Shown here: piece by piece, positions 48,682-60,200 of the stretch | Layout: every line of letters starts with the position of its first letter | Numbering within the stretch: position 1 is the first letter of the stretch | Source of the DNA: Nageia nagi | Lineage: Eukaryota; Pinophyta | Reading direction: 5' to 3' | DNA length: 64,000 bases | Assembly (NCBI GenBank): GCA_050084985.1 | Contig: JBITNC010000001.1 | Span: 163,618,001 to 163,682,000 of the forward strand | Made by a program: the position numbers and the translations under genes | The notes under the pieces: model-generated | Told to the model about the DNA's origin: nothing | The model's database searches: none | Seen by the model: only the letters and a program-made list of their open reading frames with translations

Positions 48682-49988
48682 TGATGTGGTACGCACCTCC
48701 TCTAGGAGGCATTCTTTGTGATTTAAAGTTATTTTATGTAATTAGAGGTAATTATGCCATTTTATGACTTCCTAACATGGATGAGCATTCATCTTGGGTG
48801 CAAAAAAGTATTAATTGAGCACTTAATGTTGGACATCCCTCTTCTAGGGATCTAGGTGTGATTTTTAATTAATAGGAGTATTTAATTATTTATTCAAGAG
48901 TCTTGGGCTATTTTCCACCATCGGATGTAAAAATGTAATTAATGATCTCAATCTATACTCCTAAAGGGTGACGTCTCACTTATGGGACATAATGAGGCCT
49001 TAAGTTGTAATTTGGTAGGTCCAATAGGTCAATTAGACTAGATGCCTCATCTTGGGGGGTTTAATAATGTTTTGTAACCCCAATGAGGAATTAGAATGTC
49101 TAGGTCGGGTCGGCCAACCCTTTCAGTGAGATGCCTCCTATAGAAGGCAATTAGAGTCTCATTTGAAGATATGTATGATTTGATTATTGATTTTAGGGTG
49201 GGTGCAAGCTCTCTTCCGCCTCTTGTGTGCACAAGGGAGGTACTTGGGTTCTAGCATTCCTCAAACCTTAGCTGACTGCTACTTTGAGGCCTAGCATTCC
49301 TTAAAGGTTTTTCGACTGCTACTTAGGGCCCGATATTCCCTAAGTTACCTAAAGACTGTCACCACTGCTGATGAGTCCTGGAATCCATCAGGGATTCACT
49401 CCAACTACTGCTACTACTGAGATTCATTTGGGATCTAACTAGTACTGAGATCCACCATTGTTGAGCAAGTGTGCACCTCCTGATCTGCTGAGAAGGGCTT
49501 TCTACTCCAGACGTCCAGTTCCTAAAGCCAATTTGAGCACATGTGAGGGTTCCTGAAGTGAGATCCAGTCTTCCTGGTTGAGATGTCTCATACTTGGGCA
49601 CAAATCTAGCTATTCAAGGCTTGTAATACATTTCTTTTGGTTCATTCGATCATTTGGTATTCAAGATATATTTTAATGTCATTAATTGTTGAGTGAGATT
49701 GAGATCTACTGTTTGGTAATTGGATGCATGCATTATTTTGGTGTAATTTCAATTGTTTATGCCCTTGAGTAGTTTGTCACATTTCTGGAAGCATGATTGG
49801 TGCATTTTGAGTGATTTTCCTGCTCTAGCTAGTTCATCCCATTTTTAGAATAATTGTGGAGTGATGAGAATTAATTTATAAGTATGAGTAGGGCATTTAG
49901 AGTAATTTTGGAAATTTATGGAAAATTAAGGAATTTATTCAGTAATCATTTGAGCTATTACTAAAGTTCCTGGATTGGGAGTATTACA
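48682..49988. repeat. Solo LTR, 1.3 kb
   Basis: It starts TGATGTGGTACGCACC and ends GGGAGTATTACA. The inner parts of the ends are roughly inverted (TGTGGTACGCACC against TGTAATACTCCC read in reverse complement). CCTCA (48677-48681) and CCTAA (49989-49993) look like a target duplication with one change. There is no coding capacity inside. It sits upstream of the first recognised exon of the minus-strand gene, presumably in an intron. Confidence 0.65.
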
Positions 49989-50239
49989 CCTAACATGACA
50001 GATCACAAAATTTCCAAAATCCTTCATGGTGCAGTAAATGATTGATAAAAAAAGAAAAAAAGCCAAGAGACCAAATCAATGCTGAAACAGAATTGTATTA
50101 GAGAACTGACTGCAAACATTAGAGAGGAACAAGAGGAATATAAATCAAGTAGCACAAAAAATATCTGCACTAGCAGCATTTTCTCCTTTTGGGACGCATT
50201 TTCTACTAGCCTTCAAGGCCTATATCATGCAATGCACTC

Positions 50240-50934
50240 TGTTGGAATATAATGCTGACCATGTGTCAAAATGAATTTGCAACTCCTCTTTTAATTGTTT
50301 CAGTAGAATATGTCAATAGGAAAAATTATTAAGTGTTTCAATAGAATATGTCAGTTTGTAAGAGATTCTTGTGAATGTAACAGTATTGTAATGGGTAGTT
50401 TTTAGTGAGGGATATTTGATACTGAAAAAGTTTTTTTTCAAGATACGATGTCTTTGTGTGCAGACCAGTTTTTTTTCTATTAGATTAAATTGTCTGTATC
50501 AGAAGGTTGTAACTTGTGTTTTATAGATTGGTTTTTGTTCTTATTTATACTTTTGAAAGCCCTTACTAATATTTTTCCAAAAGTATAAACTTTGTCCAGT
50601 TTGAAGCTGTGTAGCTCTTACTGTAATGTTTGCAAAAGCCCCTTCTAGTCTTTTTCTGCTTGGACCTCAGCACTCTAAAATTATCTTGCAAACCTCGTAA
50701 CTTTTTCTGTAGTTCGTATTTTTCCATGAAGTAAAGTTTTCTGAGTACTCGTTATAGAGCAGAAAATACCTTCTATATTTCATGAAATTCTGCATCATTT
50801 TGATCCTTGGTTAAAATGGTTTAAGTGCTCTTTGGAATCTTAGTACACTATGTAGAACTGTAACCCCAGCGCACTGGAGTAACCACACGCTTGTTTTGAG
50901 CTATTTTTCTCCCATTATTGTGTCATAAACTTCA
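50240..50934 (+). repeat. Copia-3 5' LTR
   Basis: It runs from TGTTGGAATATAATG to TCATAAACTTCA. It is followed after two bases by a mutated primer binding site and then a copia Gag, so it is read as a 5' LTR of ~695 bp. There is no second copy in the window to confirm its ends. Confidence 0.7.
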
Positions 50935-50936
50935 TT

Positions 50937-50949
50937 TAGTATCATAGCC
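50937..50949 (+). promoter_or_regulatory. Copia-3 primer binding site
   Basis: TAGTATCATAGCC differs at two positions from TGGTATCAGAGCC, the complement of the initiator methionine tRNA. Confidence 0.75.
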
Positions 50950-51046
50950 TTGTACAGTTGGAGGATTAGAGTCACCTGTGGTCTCACTAACAATTTATCA
51001 AGTTGTTTTGTAAAGATTATTGCAGGATCCTTGCTTCTTGAGTGTA

Positions 51047-51232
51047 ATGGCCAACAACACTAACTCATTGCCAATCCTTGAGTTTGATGGAGTTGATTAT
51101 GAATACTAGAGCATTAAGATGAGGACCTTGGTAATGGGAAAAAGTTTATGGGATATTTTGGAAGATGGTTACATAAAACCAGTAGATTGGAGCACACTTC
51201 CCGCAGCAGATAGACAAGCTAGGAAGTGTTGG
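51047..51232 (+). pseudogene. Copia-3 Gag N-terminus, truncated
   Basis: The ATG at 51047 opens MANNTNSLPILEFDGVDYEY, a TAG in place of Trp, then SIKMRTLVMGKSLWDILEDG and PVDWSTLPAADRQARK. This is the conserved start of copia Gag proteins (F.G..Y..W...M...L....LW..). After about 51232 the similarity stops abruptly although the frame stays open to 51475. Everything downstream (zinc knuckle to RNase H and the 3' LTR) is missing. Confidence 0.85.
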
Positions 51233-52166
51233 TATGTTTTTTCTTTCCTCGCCCAAAACATGCACAAGACTTGGAGGAAACAGTGTTACTTGTTTCCGCC
51301 TAAAAGGACTGGTTACCCCAGGCACTCACATGGAATATTGACTAGGGCACAGTGGTCAAAGATGCATGTTGTTAACCATATACAAGGGAAATACATGGTC
51401 GGGATTTGTTTTCCACAAAGAGGAAAGATTGCAAATGTGAACGAAAGCGAAGAAAGATCACAAATGCAAGGATAAATGCATAGGAATATAAGAAGACATC
51501 ACCAATGATGCAATGTCTCAGCAGGTCATCTCCGGATTCATTAAGAAAATGTATTCACTTATCAAGTCAGGCAGAAATAGCAAAGAGGCTCAAGTTACTG
51601 CCAGACGAGAGCAAGAAGCTGTAGGGTCTTGGTGGAAGACTGGATGGAATAGGGTGAAGGGAAATGACCAACATGCGAATACATGAATCTAACCGTATGA
51701 CATAGAGACAAGCTATACACCCCAGAATACATTCACTTACGTGCAAACCATGCAATGAACAACTTACACCACTTCGAAAGATATTTAATCAGCTTTTCTT
51801 AGAACTCGTAGTTTTCAAAGAAAATGCACTTAAGCAGTAAAAATCACTCAAAACAGCAAGAGAATCTTACAAGATAATATGCATGATCCCACAAATGATA
51901 ATCTTCATAGCATTAACTTTATAGAACTATTCCAAAAAGAAATAAACTCACAATGATAATCCATAGCATGAACAAAAGCATTCCTTTCTTGATTGCAATG
52001 ATCTCAATATGATATTCAACATGAAACGTAGATACGACAATATGCATCCATGATATGCAAAGAATCCCTTATGTAGCAAATTCTTATGCAACCATATACA
52101 AGAATCCTCAGTTTTAGCAGATGCAATAGTCTTCAATCAACATTATGCCTCCAATTTTGCAAATGC
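51233..52166. other. Unassigned stretch left of the LINE-derived element
   Basis: The plus strand has short open frames (for example around 51500-51690 with MSQQVISGFIKKMYSLIKSG) that I do not recognise. The part nearest 52166 continues directly into 54217 if the LINE-derived insertion is removed, so both flanks belong to one older sequence, possibly the 3' LTR of the relic B element. Confidence 0.4.
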
Positions 52167-52182
52167 AAAAATCTCATATATG

Positions 52183-52262
52183 TAGGCCACAAGGCATTGG
52201 TGTAGTGGTAAGGGCTCTTGGTCTCCTTTGGGAGGTCATGGGTTCCAATCCCACAAGCCAAG
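52183..52262 (+). promoter_or_regulatory. tRNA-like pol III promoter head (A and B boxes)
   Basis: GGTGTAGTGGTAAGG at 52200-52214 fits the A box (TRGYNNARNGG) and GGTTCCAATCC at 52241-52251 fits the B box (GGTTCRANNCC). Their spacing of about 30 bp is that of a tRNA gene. A full cloverleaf is not convincing, so this is a SINE-type head rather than a working tRNA gene. Confidence 0.75.
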
Positions 52263-52666
52263 AGAGGAAGCTATACCCATGTGGAGGGGTAATAAAGGTA
52301 GTGGTAAAACCTGAGGTGCTAGTAGTGGCTAACTAGGGTTTCCTACATAGTAGATTATAAGGACTCCCCATTACACGCACATAGATATAGATTCTTCAAA
52401 TGTTTACCCTAACAGTTGTTACAAATTCCTTCCAAGAGAAGGCATATGATAGATCTATGAATCGAGCGTGTGATCTATTACGAGAGAAGACCTAGGTGAG
52501 CGAAAGTCGGATTAATCCTGTCAGTAGAAGAAAGTTGGGAGGGGAATGGTGACAGATAGGAACCTCCTACACCCGTAGCAAGGTAAATTTGTTTAACTTT
52601 ATTTTGCTTCTTAGAATGCACCTAGGTTTTCAAATTGCCCTGTAGGCGAATGGAAAGACAAAAACC

Positions 52667-53881
52667 ATGGCGGGAACTCTCTTCGTAGGAGGCAAAAATC
52701 GATACAGGGCCCCCATTGCAGGCAACATGGGAATCGAATGGGAAGCTTCATCTAAAAGTCCCACAAAAAGTTATAGATCAGATAGCAAAAAGAGGGCGAT
52801 TGAGCTTAATTGGCAAAGTACAAGGAGCTAGGCCAAATATAGATGATGTGCGGAGATGGGCAGAGTTCAAATGGAAACTGAGAGGAAGTCTGGATATAAT
52901 AGCCTTACCAAATGATTATTTGCTCTTTGTTTTCGGAAATGAAGAGGATTGAAATGAAATTCTGAGCTCTGGATGGTTCATATCCAACAGGGGACTATTC
53001 CTGGAGAGATGGCAGCCCGGATTTGACCCGACTAAAGCACCGATCTTGAGAGCACCAATCTTAGTTACACTACCCAAGCTCCCGTTTGACCTTTGGCACC
53101 AAAAGGTTTTTGAAGGAATTGGCAATTCCTTTGGAAGATTTATCAAAGCAGATGATGTAACAAAAGCTCGAACACGAATGATATCGGCTCAATTTTGTGT
53201 CATGATAGAATTCGGGGAAAAACTCCCAACCTCTATCACTTTGGTAGCAAAAACAGAAGATTTTGAACAAGAAATTAAGTATGAACCAAATAACTACTTA
53301 TGCTCCCTATGTAATCAGGTTGGTCACATTGCGAGAGTGTGCCCAAAGAGATTGCTACGGGATAAAAAAGAATGGAGATTGAAACCACCCCAAGCGGAAC
53401 CATATATTGAAGAAGATATAGAGAAGAATGATCCGGAGGAAGGTGAGATCAACCCTAAACAGACTATATGGAGAATAAGTCAAGCAGGCTAGAAGATGGC
53501 AAGACAGCACAAAGCACTAATGATCATACTACGGGGGCTGAGAATAACCCTCCGACCAATGAAAATCCATCAAACCCTGCGGTTGAACCTATCTAGCTCA
53601 GTATGGATCTTGATCGTTCTAAAAATGAGGAATGGCAAACAGTGAAAAGTAGAAAGAATAGAGCCAGTCCAACTCAATCTAGTGACACTACAAGTAAAGA
53701 AACCTATCAAAGAGTACTACGTAGTACTTCGAAGAAACCTGATATAGGACAAAGACATTTTGGACGTCCAAGGAAAGAAGAACTCAAGGGATTAGAGACT
53801 GCAAAGGAAGTCACTAATGGAAAACAAGCAACACTCGAAGGCCTTGAAAGAGAATTCCTCCTCAAAACTAAGAAGAAATGA
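52667..53881 (+). pseudogene. LINE (L1-type) ORF1, nucleic-acid-binding protein
   Basis: The ATG at 52667 gives MAGTLFVGGKNRYRAP. A shift near the C-run at 52705 leads to the main frame (52716-53492). It contains the DUF4283-like domain usual at the start of plant L1 ORF1 (GRLSLIGKVQGARP, YLLFVFGNEED, a stop where Trp is expected, NEILSSGWFISNRGLFLERW), then the linker LPFDLWHQKVFEGIGNSFGR. A CCHC zinc knuckle follows at about 53310 (CSLCNQVGHIARVCPKR, spacing C-X2-C-X4-H-X4-C). A second shift leads to the basic tail at 53603-53881 (EEWQTVKSRKNRASP, RPRKEELKG). The protein would coat element RNA. ORF2 is absent. Confidence 0.88.
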
Positions 53882-54134
53882 GGTGATAATCTACAGGCTA
53901 CGAGTTTTGTAGCAGATTCACTTAGAGAATTGTTGATTCACACACTAGCAGATTTAAATCTTGAGATTGATAATTATATAACTGTGGCAGCATGTGAAAG
54001 GGTGGTATGAACAGTAACCGATGGAGAAAGTTGATAAACCGTAGCCCATAGTTCTCTTCTCATCTACGGGAGAAACTATGTTAGTTTTTCTCTCAAATGT
54101 AACTTTGTTGAATATCTATCATCATGTATATACA

Positions 54135-54205
54135 GGTTTTGGGACCCTGTTTTTTGGAAAACCCACTCTTCTTTTTTACCCTTACCAAAAAAAAAAAAAA
54201 AAAAA
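54135..54205 (+). other. 3' hairpin and poly(A) tail of the LINE-derived element
   Basis: GGTTTT (54135-54140) and AAAACC (54158-54163) can pair, about 24 bases before the A run. Plant L1-type elements and their SINE partners often carry a 3' stem-loop recognised by the reverse transcriptase; here the pairing is short and the role is inferred. Confidence 0.45.
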
Positions 54206-54216
54206 TCTCATATATG

Positions 54217-54607
54217 CAAAAATCCCCTTCTAAATGGCCTAAGTGGGGTATATATAAGCCACTAGAAGTGTTTCCCTAAAGGCATCAAATCTGATATGGT
54301 GTGCACACACACACAACATACATACTGATACAAAATCTGATTGTTCACAAAAAACAATGCGAGTGGCATTTAAAAGCTGACAAAATATAAATGCCATAGT
54401 CGTAATGCATCTAATCTACTTATAAACTATGAAAAAGAAAATCATATATGCAATAAATGTCTAACATCTGATCCGGCAAGAGCAAAACCTCATCCCTACA
54501 CCAGTCAAATCAAGTAAATGAAGTCTGACATAAAAACAACCACCATCAATATGCATTAAACAAAGAAAGGATAATCGTAGACAAAATCTACGAGTGGATC
54601 AAATCTA
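54217..54607. other. Stretch between the LINE-derived element and relic B
   Basis: It contains a TATA-like run (GGGTATATATAAGCC near 54247) and a short CA run near 54305. If relic B was the body of an LTR element on the minus strand, its 3' LTR would begin here, but no partner LTR was found. Confidence 0.4.
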
Positions 54608-57600
54608 GGCCAGATCTGATCCAGTACCAACGAAGCTCCACTCCTTATTGGTGAGACCGTACGACTCAATGGTCTCTTCCAAGAACGCTACGGTCTTTCG
54701 TACTCCCCTGGAAACCATGCCAATGATGCTGCCATTCTGCCTAAAGTAATCCTCAATCTGTTTGGACATAGCCTACATCTGGAATCTTCATATGACCATC
54801 TACCTCTCACAGAGAATAAGATGCCCTGCCTTCAATAAGTTAAGGTCCTCGACCTCAAGATGCTCCTGAATTAGATTTTGAGCCTCTACCAATAACACTT
54901 CCTTCTTGCGCACGTTGTTGTCTTTCCCTTGAAATCTGAGCTAATATACATATTTACTCATCTTCTCCTCTACCTCCTTTCTCAAAGGGATCCTAACTTT
55001 CAGGGCAGCATTGCACTTCTTAAGTGCATGCATCCAGTCGTGCTGATACATAAATTCATGGCAGTAGACCAACTTATCACATTTGTCAGCGAAGATCTTC
55101 CACAGATGGGTGACGTTTGCGAGATAATCATCCAGCTTCTCAAGGAGGGCTGTTATTTGTGATTTCAGCTCTCGAATCTCAACACCTTCCTCGAGGAAGC
55201 TATATATCTGAGAAGATAACTTCTCAATGGTCTCCATCATCTCCTTCTTCAACTGGTCCTTCATTAACTCCCATCTTGCATTGAACGAGGCTTGCTTCTT
55301 CAACTCGATGGGGGTGGTGCTAACGGTTTGGAACTCCTTGATGATTTTCCTATTGGCTGTGAGTTCCTTCTTGAGTCTTCTCAACTCCTTCTTGGCTTCG
55401 TAGCCTTTTTGTTCCATGACAGCAACATTTTGAGTAACAATGTGCTTTTGGGCTATCAGACCTAGCTTCACAGGCATCTTAAATGTTTCAATCATATAGT
55501 CATCAGGTCTCTGGGGATGTTTCTCCTTGGAGTAACAATGGTTGATGGAGATCTCCTTCCTTGTAGTAAAAAAAAGGTGTCTATTCTTCTAACCTTTTCA
55601 CCATCGAAGAACTCCTCTTCTTCATCCTTAGATATCAAGTCCTAATCAATTTCTTCATCGTGAGTCATATTCATGTTCAAGGCTCTAAAGCAGGCATCTA
55701 AGTCAAGATCTGGATGTTTGGTTGCTAGTTTGGAAGGGAGCCTCTGCACCAGTACTTGGCCTCTATTGATCTTCTTGACTTCTTTTTCCGGAGTGACTTT
55801 TGTTGGAGTGGCTTGAATAAGGGCAACCTCCTTACCCTAGTGCTCATCCCGCTTCCTCTTCTTCTTATGTTCCTTGGTTTCCCCTTCATCTTCTTCATCT
55901 CCGCCATCGCCACCTATTGATAAACCTTTCTTGCGTGGTTTAGGGGATCTTTCATGGCTAGTCCTCTTCACAAAGGGCTTTTGAGAAGACAAGGGTGACC
56001 ACCTTCTGTGTTCAGCAGGAGAGTGTTTGGAAGAACCCACCTCTTTGGCATATTTCATTCCAACAATCTGGACTTTTTCGTCATAAGTCCCAATGTCTAC
56101 AATCTGGTCATCACCATCATCCAGGAGAGTTTCAATCTCCATCTCATCAGGTGCAGACGCACCTATGGCTACATTGTCTTGTCCAAGGTACTCTTCATTA
56201 GCAGCATCATTTGCATCATCATCATCTTCTTCTTCTTCATCACCACAGCTTTCTTCATCATTCTCTTGGTTCTCCATCTCTTCCTCTGAGTCTTCTATAG
56301 TACAGTCAGGTTCTTCATCACTTTCTTCATCAAAAGAATAAGTGGAATATTTTGAAGAACTAGAACTTGGTTGCAATGGGGGAACTTTCTCTCTGCATCC
56401 AGGAGGACGAGTAGGTCTAGATGGAGCTTCTTCAACAGGGGAATCACTAGCACAAGCTTCCTCCAGCATACTCAAGGGGATGGTATAATAGTCAGTATCT
56501 CTAAGATCAGCCACCACCTGTTGGCTTTTCCTAACTACATCAGTCACCACATCATGTTTACTAGGTCCTAATGCATGTTCCCTTGATGCTCCTTGTCATT
56601 TCCCAATGAGAAGCAAGGGTGTTTTAGCATGTAGAGGCGCAACGTTTGCAGAAGGAGGAGGGGACGTTATGATCCTCAATGGTACCTCTTTGGGTCTTGC
56701 CTTTACAGTTTTGGATCTTGCAAGTAACCATTCTTCCTAGAGGGGAGCCTTATTCTTGCTCAAAAGAGCGCTATCTCCTCCTCATCTTGCACATTCATGT
56801 ACTTCTCCACATTCCCTAAAGATTTGTGCTAGTAAGTAACAAGTTTTTAGAATGCAATGCTGTAGAAATGAACAATTACACCTCTGGGATCATAATTCTT
56901 GGCTGCCATCTCCTTAAAGAAGACGTATTGTTGCAGTTCCTTCTTCATATTGTTGGCCTCAACCCATGTCTGGCAAACATAACTTGCGATGGAAATGGGC
57001 AAGTTGATGGTTACATCCATCTTTCTCCATACTCGTTCCTTTAAAAACACCAACTGCCTAGCAAATTCCATGAGAATGAGTCTATTACTGGCATATCTGG
57101 GTAGGAGCAAGGGTTGTTCTTCAAAGCCATAGACCATAATGTAAGTATGATCAATATATTGCAGATAGAAGTCTGCATGCACACTGATAGCCTGAATAGC
57201 AGCATCAAAAATCCTCCTGACTACTAATTCTCCCTTAATATCTTTGTAAATGGTGTACTCCCACTGATCATTCCTCTCATAGAAATGCTTGAACTTATTA
57301 TAATACCACCACTTCGGGTAGGTCCGCCACACTGGAATGCCTTTCTAACCCAAATATCTCTCATCTGCAAGCTCTCTCGATCTAAGCTTGCCATGTAACA
57401 ATAGGTACACAAGATAGGAATTCATATAAAATCTTTTGGAAGAGCCAAAGTAGGCCAATTGATGACGTAAGGCATCACTGATTACCCTGCTCCATCTGAC
57501 AACTCTCCTTGAGTTGATCAATGAATCCAATCAACTCCCTCCTATACTTGGAGTCATTTACTTGACCCATGACTCTGGACAACAAAGTGATCAACTTAGC

Positions 57601-58207
57601 AATCGTGGGAAGGAATTCCTCCCTACGAGCACTAATCAACCTCTGGCCCTAGATGCCTTGGTAGTCTTCATACAACCATCGTCTGATATAATCCCCAGGC
57701 CAGGTAGTGGAATCATGGAATTCTTCTAAATTGACCAATATGTGATCATCTTCGTATCTTTTCCAGCCAAAGGCAACTTCAATCCCTTCCAGAGAGAAAT
57801 CCATGATCATGTTCCCCTCGATGTCCAAGAGAACTCTCTTATCATATTTACAGCATTTAGCGACCTCATAACACAACTCAGGAAATGAAACAGCCAAAAA
57901 CAATCATAGTGGTATTAAACAGCCCACAAGAGTGGATAATCTCATCTGATAAATCCTCCTTACTGATGGAGGCAGTGGAGGCTATGGTCTAGATGGGGTC
58001 AACATTTCCCCAATCTGTATCACCAATATAGGTGAATGTCCCCTTGAATTTGGCTTCAAGAAGCTGAGGTTTCTCTCTTTCTTGAAATTCTATTTGGCTC
58101 TCCCTCAAAATCCTCTCCATCTAGTCATCTGTGACATGTCTTTTGAAAAGTTGTCCCTAAATCTTTCTAGCCTTGGAAGGGAGAGGCCTCACCTTAGAAG
58201 TCATCAT
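54608..58207 (-). pseudogene. Relic B, unrecognised ~1,200-residue protein homologous to relic A
   Basis: Starting from ATGATGACTTCT (58196-58207) the minus frames read MMTSKVRPLPSKARK. A conserved block follows at 57649-57903 (FPELCYEVAKCC, MDFSLEGIEVAFGW, YIRRWLYEDY), then RFYMNSYLVYLLL near 57420 and a Trp/Tyr-rich block at 56847-57332 (WRTYPKWWYYNKFKHFYERN, FYLQYIDHTYIMVYGFEEQP). An acidic tract of Glu/Asp runs (56200-56340) comes next, with a basic, NLS-like KKKRKR near 55850, then a coiled coil at 54941-55495 (KKELRRLKKELTANRKIIKE). It ends ESYGLTNKEW...GSDLA. Frames change at least four times. It shares order and motifs with relic A. No enzyme motif is seen; function unknown. Confidence 0.72.
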
Positions 58208-58479
58208 TAAAATCTGAAAAATGTGCAAAAACTTGCAGAAAAGCTAGAATTTTGATTAGGGAATGCCCCAGCACCAAATTGAATGTGTTTTGCAAAAAAA
58301 ATAACCAAACATATAGGTCTAGACTGTAAAATGTCCTGCAGTGATGAACTGGGGCTGTCCTCTTTTATAGAAGATGCATGGAGGGTTTGTGCATGGCACA
58401 ACACATGTGTGCCACTTGTCTTCTTGATCTTTCAACTCTTGGCTTCTTCCACACTTAGGTAATTTCGACTCACAGACCC

Positions 58480-60200
58480 CAGGTCGCACGGTTTAGAGGA
58501 CGTGCTTTTTCATTGCCTGGAAAACATGTGACTAGGTTCCTGATGGGCAAACACATTACTTAGTCAATTTAGGTCATCAATACTCCATAATGAAGGTCAA
58601 ATCACCACCTCATACTAGGGTCATGGATTAGAGGACGTGTTTTTTCATGTCCTCCAAAGAATGCGCTTCAGATTTGTATGCACAACTGAAAAAAGAATGA
58701 AATGCACCTATTTTTCATGTATACTTAGCCAAATTCCTGGACATGGACCTGGGCGCACCATTTCGGATGAGTCCTTGAAGCACTAATAAGATAGCATGCG
58801 CATAGGTCAGTTTAGGGTAAACTTTGTCAAGAAGATGCAAACTGAATTACAAAAAATGGACCCTGAGATCCAGCTCACCCTCTTCGAAAATGGTTACTAG
58901 TAGTCTAGACGCCTCTTCAAACCCTTATGTCTCCTGGGCGCACCGATTTTGATGAGTCCTCAAGCATGTTCCAGAAATGGTGCGACTAGGAATCTTTGTT
59001 CAAAATGAAATGAAGTGGTAAAATGATAAAGGGGTGACTTGGTATATATATCCTTCAAACTTGCCACATGTCACCTTTTGGTTGGTTGAAAATGATGTCA
59101 AATGATGAAGCTAGGATGATGGGCACACGGTTTTGGATGAGTGGAAAAGCATGTCCTGAAATACATGCACCTACCAACTTTGATGCCCAAAAAGGACTTA
59201 GTCAATTTCCACTATACTTTGAAAGCTCTTGCAACTTGGTCGAACCTTTTGAGAGGGGTGCCAAAGCATGTACCTGAAAATATGCGCCTGGCCCTCTTCC
59301 ACCTAGATTTTATACTTAGTCAAAAGTGCTCCTGGGTGAGGACATCTAGGAAACTGGCACACCAATTTTGATGAATGCCTAAGCACACCCAGAAACCTTG
59401 TGCCTATTATGTGGCACACTCTCCAATGCAATGGACTAAAATTAATGAAAAAGATCTTGAAATTTACCATCCAGGATAGGGCGTACCGTTTGGGGGACAT
59501 GCTCCTTGGACTTAGCTCTGCACAATGCTCCGAATTCAACCAAACAAACTGAATGCTAGGATTAACCTTCCTTTTATAGGCTTGCTGAGGTGGACAGGTG
59601 TCATGCAATGACTGATGCGAGTGAAGATCCAATGCATGTGGACACACCTGTCTCTCTCATGATGGACGTCCAAATTCAACACTTAGCCAATTTTTGCATC
59701 TCGAAATAGGGTGCACAGATTTGGGGATATGCAAAAGCATGTACCTGAAAACATGCACTCAAATATCCTTGCCAATTTTCCCAAAAAAGACTAAGTGCCG
59801 AAAATGCTTCTCTCATAGGCACACCATTTCGGGTACATGCAAAAGCATGTGCCAGAAAACATGCGCTCAAACATTTTTAACAATTTTCCTGAAATTTTCT
59901 AAGTGTTGAAACACCTTATCATCCTAAGTGCATCATTTTGGAGACATGTAAAAGCAAGTTCCTCAAAGCATGTGCTCAAACACAAAATGCAGCTTTTCTT
60001 CGAAAATGACCAAAATGACCCTCGATGATATCGTGCAAAGGAGGGGATGCAATTTCCACAAAATGACTAAGTGAAATGAGTATGGATGATGCAATTCAAG
60101 ACTAAAAATGCAGGACTTAAGCTAGAATTATGCAGTATGAAGGAGGGCACATGTTCCATGGTACATGCAAAAGCATGTCCCTTAAAACGTGCACCATAGG
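58480..60200. repeat. Irregular repeat array with internal hairpins, upstream of relic B
   Basis: At least ten units share GGGCGCACC(G/A)TTTTGGATGA-like sequence followed by ACATGCAAAAGCATGT and then CCNNAAAACATGCGC. They lie near 58490, 58625, 58748, 58935, 59122, 59350, 59480, 59708, 59820, 59928 and 60147. ACATGC-AAAA-GCATGT is a perfect 6-bp inverted repeat at 59837-59852 and 60163-60178 and is mutated elsewhere. Spacing varies from 108 to about 230 bp. Confidence 0.75.

Larger units (their letters stand above)
52167..54216 (+). mobile_element. Chimeric non-LTR retroelement: tRNA-like head, LINE ORF1, poly(A), no RT
   Basis: The unit is bounded by the direct repeat ATCTCATATATG at 52171-52182 and 54205-54216, extended by up to four A residues that merge with the tail. 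It starts with a tRNA-like promoter (52183-52262). A plant L1-type ORF1 (52667-53881) follows, then a 300-bp 3' region, and it ends in a 19-base A run at 54187-54205. These are hallmarks of target-primed reverse transcription of one continuous transcript. No endonuclease or reverse transcriptase frame exists, so it must have been mobilised in trans. The duplications are identical but ORF1 has a frameshift and a stop. Confidence 0.8.

Noticed and set aside
52183-52262. Functional tRNA gene
   Set aside because: A and B boxes are present, but no convincing cloverleaf or anticodon stem can be drawn and the segment lies inside a retroposed unit with its own TSD.
56008-56341. Ser-rich plus-strand proteins
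   Set aside because: They are antisense shadows of the acidic Glu/Asp tract of relic B.
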